From: Circinella minor
Lineage: Eukaryota > Mucoromycota > Mucoromycetes > Mucorales > Lichtheimiaceae
DNA: 64,000 bases
Direction of reading: 5' to 3'
NCBI GenBank assembly: GCA_016758965.1
Contig: JAEPRB010000050.1
Coordinates: forward strand, 62,001-126,000
Each line of letters opens with the position of its first letter. Within the stretch, counting starts at the first letter, position 1. The translations under genes and the position numbers were made by a program. Below are positions 23,583 to 33,835 of the stretch, one piece after another. The notes below the pieces were generated by a model. The model did no database searches and was not told the DNA's origin. It saw only the letters and a list, made by a program, of their open reading frames with translations.

Positions 23583-24198
23583 CCAAGTTTGTTGCTTACG
23601 ACAAATGGATTTAGGAACATGTTCCAGGAGACAACTTATACTGGTGATGGAATTAGGGGAGGGATGGGATTGACTTTGTTAATTTTTGAATAAGCTGGTT
23701 CCAGATGTTCCCTACCCACGGACAGATTCATTTTTAGGTATTCAACAATTCAATCAAAGATTTTTTTTTCTTTTTGAAGAAAAAGGCTTGTAAACGGAGC
23801 TAATGATAAGTAAGTAATTAAATAAAACTATTCTATAGATATTAATATGTAATTCATAACACATAAAAACCACTTTTATTGAATTGAAAGAGGTTACTGC
23901 CATTGTGCAGATACATTACTATCTATTATTTTGAAATTGGACAAAAGTAATTTGATCTGAACAGTACCTGCTTAAAATATATTATGTGATTTATCAAGCA
24001 TACAAAAAAAGTAGACTACAGCACAAAACTATAAACATATACGCTACTTTATATTACTATCAGCGATGGCCTGATTAATCTTTCAGACAAAATAAAAATA
24101 AAAATAAGATTTTGGTCATTCTATATCAATGTTACCCATTTTGTGTAATTGATACAGTATTTTTACAAGTCTCTTTTTTCATTTCAATCTACACCTTT

Positions 24199-24222
24199 TT
24201 CGGAAAGTATCCGTACACTTTA
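24199..24222. mobile_element. Possible Tc1/mariner terminal fragment
   Basis: CGGAAAGTATCCGTACACTT followed by TA resembles the ends of Tc1-like transposons that are common in Mucoromycota (read inward from TA: AAGTGTACGGATACTTTCCG). No matching opposite end or transposase was found in the window, so it would be a solo fragment. The resemblance is from memory of the family and is not verified. Confidence 0.3.
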
Positions 24223-24244
24223 GGAAAAAAAAATTGGGTCACTT

Positions 24245-24639
24245 TACTGGATTTTTAGACTGCTTTTGCGCATTATAATTATTTTTTTTGCGCACTTAGA
24301 ATTTTTTTTTTGCGTGCTCCCATTAAATTTTTTGCACACCCTAATTTTATTTTTGCACATTGACTTTTTTTTTTTTTTTTTTACAAATAAGCTTCTTACA
24401 ATGTTCACCTATTTCAGAAAATATATTGTAATGCATCATTATTTCTTAATAATCTTAATATTCAATGCCGTTATCAAATATATTTAAGAACATTATCATT
24501 ATCCATTTTCGAAATAATTTTATATGCGCAAAAATAAAATTAGGGTGCGCAAAAAATTTAATGGGAGTACGCAAAAAAAAAATTCTAAGTGCGCAAAAAA
24601 AATAATTATAATGCGCAAAAGCAGTCTAAAAATCCAGTA
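24245..24639. mobile_element. Fold-back MITE with 115-bp arms and TA target duplication
   Basis: Arms at 24246-24360 and 24524-24638 are inverted copies with about three G/A differences, separated by a 163-bp loop. The element proper is 24247-24637 (391 bp), starting CTGGATTTTTAGACTGC and flanked by TA on both sides. Each arm carries five spaced TGCGCA-type motifs in T/A-rich DNA; three left-arm copies are altered. There is no coding capacity. The matching point of the right arm of the surrounding inverted repeat (around 29161) has a single TA and no insertion. That is a paralogous empty site and supports TA duplication, as in Tc1/mariner-mobilised MITEs. Confidence 0.85.
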
Positions 24640-24852
24640 TTCATACAAATTCTTAAGTCTGAAAGCATTTACTATTGATAGATGATGGTGATGGTGATAA
24701 TGATGTGGTTGGTGTGTTATAGTGATAGTCTTTCCAAACAGGTGATCGCCCAAGAAATATCGTTCGAATGCTCTTTTTTAGCAGTTGAAACAATATCCAA
24801 TACTTTAACAGTTTCACATGATAACACAGTGACAACAGTGCCTAAGGCAATG
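24640..24852. repeat. Left arm of the island inverted repeat
   Basis: Reverse-complement copy of 28941-29161, interrupted on its outer side by the fold-back MITE. The minus strand reads a 44-codon open segment (...VKVLDIVSTAKKEHSND...ERLSL, stop), the same as on the plus strand of the other arm. It contains a GATGGT microsatellite one unit shorter than its partner. Confidence 0.9.
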
Positions 24853-25487
24853 TGTAAGGTGGTTTTAAATTGTTCAAAGGCAAAAATTTTTATTTTCAAA
24901 GATCCTTTTATTTATATCCCAAAGGACGAGTTTCTTTTTCTTTACAAATTCTTCATATCTATAACTATGAATCTAAGAAACCGCAACAGGGGTGGTTAAT
25001 TAAAAACTTAGGCATTAACATTTTACTTGTGAAAAAGTTCGTGTGCCTGTTATTACCGCTTTTAAAGGCTTGTATATTACGCTTTCATGAGCACTATTAT
25101 GGCATTATGTGCTATTTGAATATAACAGTGCGACATAATACTGTGTAGTAGTATATGTCAATACAAAGGAGAAGCAATACGAGTATAAGATACCCTCAAA
25201 ACCGTGAGTATACACATTATCCTTCATACCTTTCTTTTTTGACTTGATACACTATAAAAAGAAAGAACACTGATGAGAATTCAATTATTGACAAAAAAAA
25301 AGGGTTATACTTATAAGAATATGTACTTCAACAGCTTAAAATAATAATTAACAAAAGAGTACAATGACTTGCTGGGATTTGACAAGCAGGAAAAAGAAGA
25401 AATCCTACACGAAAAAATCAAAAGAAAAAAATTTTAGTTCCATTACCTTTAACATTGGAAGTCGTTATTTGTCTTGCATGGTGATCA
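24853..25487. other. Island interior, left part, no gene recognised
   Basis: AT-rich sequence between the left arm and the 190-bp duplication. The frame that runs out of the arm continues a short way but loses any recognisable character. Nothing further supported. Confidence 0.4.
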
Positions 25488-25677
25488 CTTGCAACAGCAC
25501 GCGGTTGACCCCCCGACCATCATCCTAGTGCAGAATGTGGTGCTGCGCCTGAATGCCCATATTGTTACTCTCCATGCCTATATAGTCAACCTCATTACTA
25601 TGAGCAAGTCGTGATAATGAGTGAGGATCAATAGATGACAGCGACGGAGGAAGAATGCTGGGGCTAACATGCAGTTG
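25488..25677. repeat. 190-bp direct repeat, copy 1
   Basis: Matches 25705-25894 at all but one position by eye. The difference (near 25526) turns a minus-strand CAG into TAG, so copy 1 has a stop where copy 2 reads through. The minus strand of both copies encodes a Ser/Pro/His-rich segment (LHVSPSILPPSLSSIDPHSL, then SRLAHSNEVDYIGMESNN). The GC content is higher than its surroundings, which suggests captured exon sequence. Confidence 0.85.
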
Positions 25678-25704
25678 TGATCGTTAAAAAAAATCTGTCC
25701 AAAC

Positions 25705-25894
25705 CTTGCAACAGCACGCGGTTGACCCCCCGACCATCATCCTGGTGCAGAATGTGGTGCTGCGCCTGAATGCCCATATTGTTACTCTCCATGCCTATAT
25801 AGTCAACCTCATTACTATGAGCAAGTCGTGATAATGAGTGAGGATCAATAGATGACAGCGACGGAGGAAGAATGCTGGGGCTAACATGCAGTTG
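25705..25894. repeat. 190-bp direct repeat, copy 2
   Basis: Second copy, 217 bp downstream of the first (27-bp spacer). Its minus-strand frame is open throughout and runs into the spacer. See copy 1 for the coding content. Confidence 0.85.
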
Positions 25895-26172
25895 GTTTGA
25901 TGAACAGAGGAAAAAAAAGATAAATGTGGAAGAAAAATTCATGTTGCTGACGTAGTATTTTTTCGGGGATTTACATGTTTCACTTTCATTTCATACTCCA
26001 CAATATTAGCTTGGAACTCTGAATTTACCATACTCTTTACCACCACCGTATAATTTACAATAACACGCAATATGAAACGTCCACGCATGTTTGGTTTCCC
26101 ACCAAACTTTGTTGTTTCTAAAGAGGATCTCCAGAAGATAAAAGTCCAACCATACCTACGCAAATCTTACCG

Positions 26173-28621
26173 CTGAAGATTGGTCCAATGAATCAGCTCT
26201 TATCAACGCATTTCCAATCGAATCGTTCTCAAGGTTTACTTACAAGGAGATCAAAGAAATATTGAACGATTTCCTTAGCGCAGTAGCAAGTCATGCCTCA
26301 CCAATATTTGTTCGCGTATATGCAGAAAAGTGTCGAGAGTTTTATAAATCCAATCAAGGTGATACGCTATTACTTAAAGCGGTCCGCAACCGAAGCTCTG
26401 TCATTAACACTGAAAAACTCCAAAATCAAATTGAGCAAGAAAAAAAGTCAGCAGAGCTAGAAGGCGAACTCAATGGTGTTAAACTGTCGCGTCTTGGTGG
26501 ACTGAAGTATTCTAAGGAACTTGATAAGGTACATATATTTCTTGTAATATCCTTCTTTGCTACTACAGTTCTAATAGTGTCTTTTTCTCCCCTTTTCATA
26601 GGGTCTTTATGAAGCATCAAGTCTGAGAAGAGGAGATAATACCTCGAGAGCTAGTACGTCTAATGTAGGCATTCCCATTACTACCACCACCTCGACTGAC
26701 AACCAAGACTCTGCTTCTGTGTCACCTCATGTTGACAATGCCACTACTGTATTATCTAATACTGATACGAATGAGCTTGATGAAGAAGAGCTGCCAGTAA
26801 CTGAGGGTGAGGATATTGTACAAATTGAACGAGCTGCTGCTGTAGCGGCCGAAATGGCTCGTGAGATTGTCGAAGACGAGTTGCCGATTCCTTTGGTGAA
26901 AGAGTTCTATGAATGGACGTATGCCTTGGTAAGTTGCACTGCAAAATAAGTAGACTGCACTATACAATTATTTTAGCGTGGGCCTTATTGACTCCTTTCA
27001 AAAAAGCTTCTTGGAAAACATTATACAAGCAAAAATGATGCGCTTGATAATTATGAATGGGACCAAGAAAACCCACAGGATGCTTTAAATCGAGCTGCGT
27101 ATGTGCTTCTCTCTCAATTTGATCCGAAGTGCATCTTGAACTTTTGTACCTTACAGTATGTCAACTTCCTCATTCCCCTTCTCCCTCTCTCTCAGGATTA
27201 TAATGATTATAGTTTCTCACGTTTTTTTCGCTTCTCTTAGATTGGCACTCTCGTCCATTATCAATCTTGCAAATGAAGAGATGAAAGATATTATGCAACC
27301 ATGTTTGAGCGGAACGTCAATCGAGCAGAGGTTATGTGGCATAATCAATGATGAGACGACTATTGAGCAGATGGACAATGAATACGATTGCGTTGGCAAA
27401 TTAGAAGACGAAATATTTCAGGTAAGATAGCGTGGGTATAGAATATAAAACCCATTAACTATAAATATTTTGTACATTCTAGTCACTTTTTGATGAAAAA
27501 CAAAAAAATTCTGAGAAACGCCGTCAATATGCCTTGAGAAGCATTAACAAAATGAAGTATAAATACCTGGAAAATACTATCGATTGTTTAGAACTCCAAG
27601 TTCTTGATGCATATGAGTATCTGTAATTTATATATACAGTAACAGCCACATGCCCACACATATCGCAAATAAAAAATAATTGAATACTTAGATTACGTAA
27701 CATTAATAATTTTGAAGATTTGAACATTAACAGTAACGCCACTGAATCCGATTTCTTTAATGCCGTTTACCCTATCATCAGCATCGTCATTCGCCGTACT
27801 CAAAATTTACAATCAAGAAGGTATATGTCAGCTTTTATTGTTGCTTGATGTGAAAAGTCTGGAATTGTAAATTATGTTTTTTTTGTTAGTGACGATGGTG
27901 CCTGTCAAGCTACCAAGGACGCTCTTGCTCTACTCAAAAAGACATTCGGCGTACAGAGTAACCAACGGATATATGGCAGAAAATTAGATTTGATGTTTAT
28001 TGATCGGAAGCACAAAGTAGAGCTTTGCTCCTCTGAGTGGAAAAAAAGAGACGTATCATTAGAGACCTTGCTTTGTCAACAGACAAAAAACCTTCGTGTC
28101 TCAAAATGCATTTTTAAGAAAATCGTCAAATTACATACCTCGCTGAATTACAATCGCTATCTATTGATATTATGGACTGGTGTGGTAAATATCGACTGCT
28201 TATGAAAGGCGTAAAATGTTTAAGCTCATACTTACAAACAAATATGTTATATAGGGTTTGATGGGTACATTCTGCAGATGCAAAGAGTTAACGGTGTATA
28301 TCTGGTCAATCTTAATTCAACTGTTCATATTCCAACACATGTCACTCAAATAAAAAATTTCAAGGATTCCTTGATTAGTCTTTTTAAATGGAAGGTATGT
28401 AAGGTTTTTTAGAGTTATTTTTACAATTTGCATTAATAACATACTGATTCCTTTATCGTTCAACGCAAAACTAGGATAGACTCATGGAACTTCAGGATAT
28501 CATCTCCTCTGCTAAAGCAGCGTCTAGCTCTTCGAGTAGTTTCAATGGCATTATCAATACACGTAAGAGATCTCCTTCTCCAGACGATTATACCTTTTTT
28601 TCACCAAAGAAATCACGTTGA
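26173..28621 (+). pseudogene. Broken multi-exon gene of unknown family, with a D...ExK motif
   Basis: Exons that join well: about 26173-26528, 26602-26928, 26977-27155, 27241-27421, 27483-27622, 27692-27820, 27890-28184, 28255-28394 and 28475-28621. The 5' end is unresolved; an ATG at about 26071 starts a frame (MKRPRMFGFPPNF) that stops before the main frame begins. Visible parts: a helical N-terminal segment (DWSNESALINAF, SPIFVRVYAEKCREFY), a Ser/Thr-rich then acidic linker, a segment GRKLDLMF...VELCSSEWKK (Asp at 27987, Glu at 28035, Lys at 28041), then MDWCG and GYILQMQRVNGVYLVNL, and a basic tail with two NLS-like clusters (RKRSPSP, SPKKSR). Damage: an in-frame TGA at 26989-26991 and a one-base frame slip near 28143, after which the frame continues sensibly. 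The D...ExK spacing resembles PD-(D/E)XK nuclease folds. This is inference. I recall similar proteins as multi-copy hypothetical genes in Mucoromycota. Confidence 0.6.
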
Positions 28622-28802
28622 ATAGGAAGATACATATTGATAAAATAAAATAACGTTTAATTAAGAATAAAAAAAAGTTTAAATCACTTTGTGCAATATG
28701 TGGGTCTAATCATATATTTTTTATTCTTTTTTTGCTGCCTTGGTTTTGTAAGGGGTCCCTTTTGGGGCCATTTGTTTACTTCAAATCTTATTCTTTTGGG
28801 AG

Positions 28803-28858
28803 CCTGGGAGTTCCTGAGCCTTGTCGCTATGACAAACATAGCGTTAATTGCTCCCAGG
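28803..28858. repeat. Nested hairpin at the right side of the island
   Basis: The outer 8-bp stem (CCTGGGAG with CTCCCAGG) encloses an inner 7-bp stem (CGCTATG, loop ACAAA, CATAGCG). It is GC-rich for this region and lies 83 bp inside the right arm of the inverted repeat. It could be an RNA structure or a cruciform near an element end. Confidence 0.6.
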
Positions 28859-28940
28859 ATAGTGTATAATATTGCTCTGGTAAAAATAGTAATGACTGTA
28901 ATGGAAGTGCCTCTCTCTAACCAACTTCCAGGTGGTCGTC

Positions 28941-29165
28941 CATTGCCTTAGGCACTGTTGTCACTGTGTTATCATGTGAAACTGTTAAAGTATTGGATAT
29001 TGTTTCAACTGCTAAAAAAGAGCATTCGAACGATATTTCTTGGGCGATCACCTGTTTGGAAAGACTATCACTATAACACACCAACCACATCATTATCACC
29101 ATCACCATCACCATCATCTATCAATAGTAAATGCTTTCAGACTTAAGAATTTGTATGAATAAAGT
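28941..29165. repeat. Right arm of the island inverted repeat (uninterrupted)
   Basis: Reverse-complement partner of the left arm, with one extra 6-bp microsatellite unit and no MITE. The plus strand has an open segment from 28942 to a TAA ending at 29076. The outer boundary of identity is AAAGT at 29161-29165. Confidence 0.9.
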
Positions 29166-29608
29166 CTGAATTTCCTTTTGTAAATGTCTGAAATTAAAAT
29201 GGAAATCGTCCGGAAAAAAAAAAGAGAACGTCCGAAAACCAAGTACAATGTATGCTTTGAAACCCATATTATCTCTAACAATAAAATCTGCTCAGCAATT
29301 CTGAGTACATAGTCTTTCAATTGCAATAATGGAGTTCCTAGGTTTATATATGGTACCTGTCATTCTATCGACTAAGGAGTAGAAAGTTTCTATAATTATC
29401 TTTAAGGATTTTAAAATAGAAAGGGGGAAGAGCTATCTTTTTATGATTTTGTATGCGAAAATTACATTATGGCTTTAACTTTGGTTGGCTGAATAGTTAG
29501 CGGGGGAAAACATTGTGTGTTACCTTTATATTTAACACTTTCTTATTTTCTTTTCTTGAGTTCGGTGTCTGTGTGTGTGTGTTATTCTACTTTTTTTTTA
29601 AGAAAAAT
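29166..29608. other. Spacer and probable promoter of the WDR48-like gene
   Basis: About 440 bp between the island and the start codon. It has a GT run at about 29571-29582 and a T-rich tract directly before the leader. I saw no TATA box with confidence. Confidence 0.5.
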
Positions 29609-32600
29609 ATGAAGGCGCCAGCACGACGAAGTGTATCATACGTTGTAGAAGGAAGCGATGAAGAACGGGCACACCGTCTAGGGGTTAATTCACTTGTCAT
29701 TGATCCCACTGTTCAACTAGACACGGTCAATGGGGACATAGCAACTGGCGGTATACTATACTCTGCAGGAAGAGACGGTGTAGTTGCAAGCTGGAATCTC
29801 CATGTAGAGCATGTACGGGAACAGAAGGATACAACAACAGACGATATAGATACAATGAATGGTGAAAATATTAATGAAGGTGACCATTGGATATTTGATC
29901 AAGGATTTCAGGTTTGTATCGATTGTTAAGTTTGTGTTTCTATTACATAAACAAAGTATAGTTTGTTAATTGTGTTTTGGTTTTATTATCGCTTTATATT
30001 TGAATTTATTAGCAATCAGCCCCCAAAGCAACATGTAGAGCATTTTCGCAAACACATACCGATTGGGTAAATGATATTGCACTTTGTGAGAATGGAAGGT
30101 TTGGTATGTATTTTTTTTCTTTGTTGGCCCTGGTTTTGAGTTGTTTTGCATAAAAGAGAACTAAATTAGTATGTTTGTGGAATTTCGTTTACTTTATAGT
30201 TGTCTCGGCATCTTCTGATCGTACAGTGAAATTATGGAGTACCTATGAGGATGATATATTTAACAATGCACATACAATTGGATGGCATACAGATTATGTC
30301 AAGTGTTTGGCATCAGCAGAAAAAGCAGGATGGGTTGCTAGTAGTGGATTGGATAAAAAAATTAAATTATGGGATATTGAACGGTGTCAAGCAACGCTGA
30401 CGGCTCATTCAGGTGGCGATCAAGCAGATGAAGTAATGACAAGTAAGTTTTTTTTTTCATTATGAAGGAGGGGAAGTAAACAGAGAAAGTGGTAATTCGG
30501 CAGGATGATTTTACTAATGCTATTCGGATGGATGTTTTATTAAATGGGGGTTTTTCTTAGTAGGTCATACTGCTACCAAAGCATCAATTTATGCTATGGC
30601 CACCAATCCTTCGGGAACTATCTTAGCAACGGGGTCACCGGATAAGGTAAGTTATATAAATGATTGGTATATGTTGCATTAGTAACTAACTAACAAACAA
30701 AACATTCGCTAGGTGGTACGACTATGGGATCCTCGATCAGGCAAACAAGTGGGAAAATTAACTGGTCATACAGATAATATCCGTGCACTTTTAATAAGTG
30801 AAGATGGTAGCCATGTAAGTAATAATTGCTTTTTTTTTTGTCTCTTTTCTGCACCTAGACTTTTCATATAAATGTCGTTTTCTCCGCTACCCATAAACCT
30901 TTAACCACTGCTAGTTTTCTAGATTTTATCGGGTTCATCCGATTCTACAATTAAATATTGGTCTGCACGTGCTCAACGATGTTTGGCAACATATGAAACA
31001 CACAACGATTCTGTTTGGTCATTATTTTCGGATGATCCAGAACTGCGCACATTTTACGCTGGTTCTCGGGATGGCTTAGTTACAAGAACTGAAGTATCTG
31101 GTCATGGGGACATGGATACATCAGATGAAAGTGAATGTATTGGGTTGTTCAAAGAAAAGTCAGGTGTAGCAAAGGTGCGATTTTTTTTAGTTCGTTGGTG
31201 AACCAAGTATATTACAATAGAGAACTTAATAATATTATTATTTATATATAGATTGCTGTTTTAAATGATACATATGTGTGGACTGCCACTTCAAGTTCTG
31301 ATATTAATCGATGGGTAAGAATAATTTTTAGTTATATAAACTTTTATCTTTTTCACAGCAACTAACATGGGATACATTAGCTTTCTATACCATCAAGAGA
31401 ATCACGGCAATTATTGACTCGATCTGCATATAATACCGAAATCCCATTATCAGCTTCTGCGAAATTGCCCCCACCACAGCCGGTATTTCATTCTCAATAT
31501 GCTGAGCCGTTTCTTGGAAGCGATAACCTTACTCTCTATGCACGGTCGGTCATGTCTATTCCCATCAGCTATCATGAAGATGATGAAGCATCAGATGAAT
31601 CGATACAACCACTACGAAGTGTGCCCGATTGTGTTATCAAAGGTAAAAATAAAAATAAAAAAAAAAGGGAGATAACGAGAGAAAGAATCTGTTTATACAT
31701 ACTGGGAAAGATATTCTTTCATTTTTTTTTTATCTAACTGAAATGTAATCAGGTAAACCTGGTATATCTACCCATCTTGTATTGCAAAATAGGCGACACG
31801 TGCTTGCAAAAGATACAAATGGTGAAGTTTCTCTCTGGGATGTCGTAAAGGTAAATATATATATGCAAAGTATTCGGATTATGTTTTGCATAACAATGAT
31901 GTTAAATATCATAATTCCATGTTTTAGTGTGCGCAAGTCAAAAATTTTGGTCAGCGTGAATTAGATTCGGTTGCTCAAAGTATGACCAAAATGAATAGCT
32001 TCCCAGCTTGGTGTAGTGTGGACACAAAGATTGGTGTAAGTTGAATCTTGTCCAACTTGTTAATATGATGGAAAAATAGCTATCGTGTATTTATAAGTAC
32101 GAATATATATATTATATAGGCTATTACTGTTCAACTGGATGGATTCACATGCTTTGATTGTGAAATGTATGCCGACGAGATCGACTTACCGGAAACATAT
32201 GAAGTTCGCGAAGACCAAAGGAGTGAGTGATTTATTTATCTTTTAGCTGTGTTTTGCATCTAAGCTAATATTACTTTTTATTTATTTATTTATAATAGTC
32301 AATCTTGGTAAATGGGTGCTGGCTCATCTATTCTCTGAATTCCTTGAAAAAGCAGCAGAACTTCATGAAAAAGAAGAACAAAGATATGAAGCATTGGATA
32401 CTCCATTATCACAAGGCATTCATTCTGTAGAACCGCCACCTTCTCAGCAGCATCAGCAACCGCGATCACCACTTAATCCAGTATATCCTAAATCACCTGA
32501 TCGCAATGGTAACGTTCCTAAACCACCTTTGTCGGCTATTACAACTAATATAGGGAGCTCACCTTTCCATCCAACATCCCCTGGATCACCATCAAACAAC

Positions 32601-33835
32601 AATAATAACTTATTTAAAGGACCATTTACAGCGCCACCGACTACTATCCCACAACAAGACTATTTCTCAGGGGCACATCATGTATCAAATACCAATAATA
32701 ACAATGACCCACTTCCACCTCATTCACCTGTACAACCTCCTCCGCCTGCTGCATTATCTCATACACCAACATCCCCGACAAGTTCAAATTTCATTAACAA
32801 ATTAAAACATTTGTCAGTGAAGGCAAAGATATCAAAAGGATCATCCGGAGATGAATTATCCCACGATGGAAATGATGGTGATAAATCAACTTCATCAAAC
32901 CACGAGGTAATATATAGTTATATATAATGGTTATAATAAAGTTTATTCTAAGCACAATTATTTTACTGACTTCTTGAATAAACAAAATTATAATAGATAC
33001 CAAATCAGTATTCTACCACCGGTGAAGATAGTACAACAGGAGCAGGTGGAACAGCATCAGCCTCAAAGGGGTTAAAATATAAACAGATGGGTGAAAGTGG
33101 AAGGAGCTCGTATACACCACCTGTATTAGATGATTTTCCGCCATTACATATCCCTCGCTCAACAACTATCATTATTGCTGAAGAAAGCGCAGAAGCATCC
33201 ACTGGAATGGACTTATATCGTGGTACAGTTGGAACGGCAGGAGTTGATGCAGATTTGATCGCTCAATCAGCACCATCATGGCTACTTGATTATCTTTATC
33301 ATGTAAGAAAACTCTATTCTGTAACTAGACGTAGTTTTTATTTTCTAATACAACTTTAAATTTAAATGTATATATATAGAACAAGATACCAAATAAGGAT
33401 ACAGTCAAATTGACCTTCTCATTGAAGCCATACACAGGATCTAAACTGTCTCAGTTGCCAGCAGGGTAAGAAATATAGCAAAAAAGTTGATTATGCTATC
33501 ATATTAGTAGGAGTGTTTGTCCACATATAAAACTAATAAACATTATATATTTTAGACCAGAAAATCGATTAGTAGCGAATAGAGTTTTACGTGTACGAAA
33601 ACTTATACATTATGTTGCTGAAAGATTAGAAATTTCGACAGAAACAGACCCCATAGAGCTTTTATGTGGTGATATTGTATTGGCCCCAACAATGACATTA
33701 GCTGCTATTAAACAGCATATAATGAAATCTGGTGGGGAGGTTAACCTATCCTATCGCTTTGTTAAAGAAGGATTAGGATCAGAATCGACAACCAAGGCAG
33801 TAGCAACAAACGACAAAGTTTTCTCTCAGCTGTAA
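29609..33835 (+). CDS. WDR48/UAF1-like WD40 protein, activator of deubiquitinases
   Basis: WDR48 (Duf1 in yeast) binds and activates USP1/12/46-type ubiquitin proteases. Fifteen exons: 29609-29911, 30013-30103, 30200-30442, 30561-30646, 30713-30814, 30923-31174, 31252-31314, 31381-31642, 31753-31850, 31928-32035, 32120-32222, 32299-32906, 32997-33302, 33380-33465 and 33556-33835, giving 996 aa. Exon 4 could begin three bases later. WD repeats fill the first half: [41 protein letters not shown] and [12 protein letters not shown]. Then come [10 protein letters not shown] and the signature [15 protein letters not shown], matching WDR48 just after its propeller, and the DUF3337 region ([19 protein letters not shown]). 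A long Pro/Ser/Asn-rich insert in exon 12 explains why it is longer than the roughly 680-aa animal protein. The C-terminus is an SLD-like ubiquitin-fold segment ([16 protein letters not shown]). Confidence 0.92.

Larger units (their letters stand above)
22222..24240. other. Gene-poor stretch downstream of PRP8
   Basis: About 2 kb. It contains the PRP8 3' flank, a perfect 20-bp palindrome at 22923-22942, a possible coding relic at about 23341-23520, a 13-bp tandem repeat near 23548-23582, and a Tc1-like end fragment at about 24199-24222. No intact gene or RNA gene was recognised. Confidence 0.5.
24241..29165. mobile_element. 4.9-kb unit bounded by near-identical inverted repeats
   Basis: Sequence at 24640-24852 (plus 24241-24246 on the far side of an inserted MITE) is repeated in reverse complement at 28941-29165. 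The arms are identical by eye except for one extra GATGGT-type 6-bp unit in a GATGGT microsatellite in the right arm (219 versus 225 bp without the MITE). Between them lie a 190-bp direct duplication, a broken multi-exon gene ending at 28621 and a hairpin. Near-identity of the arms beside a decayed interior gene fits terminal inverted repeats of a large element, a recent inverted duplication, or gene conversion. Outside the arms I found no clear target duplication. The arms share a 44-codon open segment of unknown identity. Confidence 0.55.

Noticed and set aside
24246..24638. Regularly spaced TGCGCA motifs that look array-like
   Set aside because: They are parts of two inverted 115-bp arms, not direct repeats with unique spacers; not a CRISPR array, and the genome is eukaryotic.
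25939..26163. Minus-strand open frame opposite the start of the broken gene
   Set aside because: Reads somewhat protein-like (VEYEMKVKHVNPRKN) but has no supporting exons; kept only as a possible captured fragment.
26071..26175. ATG at 26071 (MKRPRMFGFPPNF) as the start of the broken gene
   Set aside because: Its frame stops before the main frame begins and no clear intron joins them; could be a first exon but not supported.
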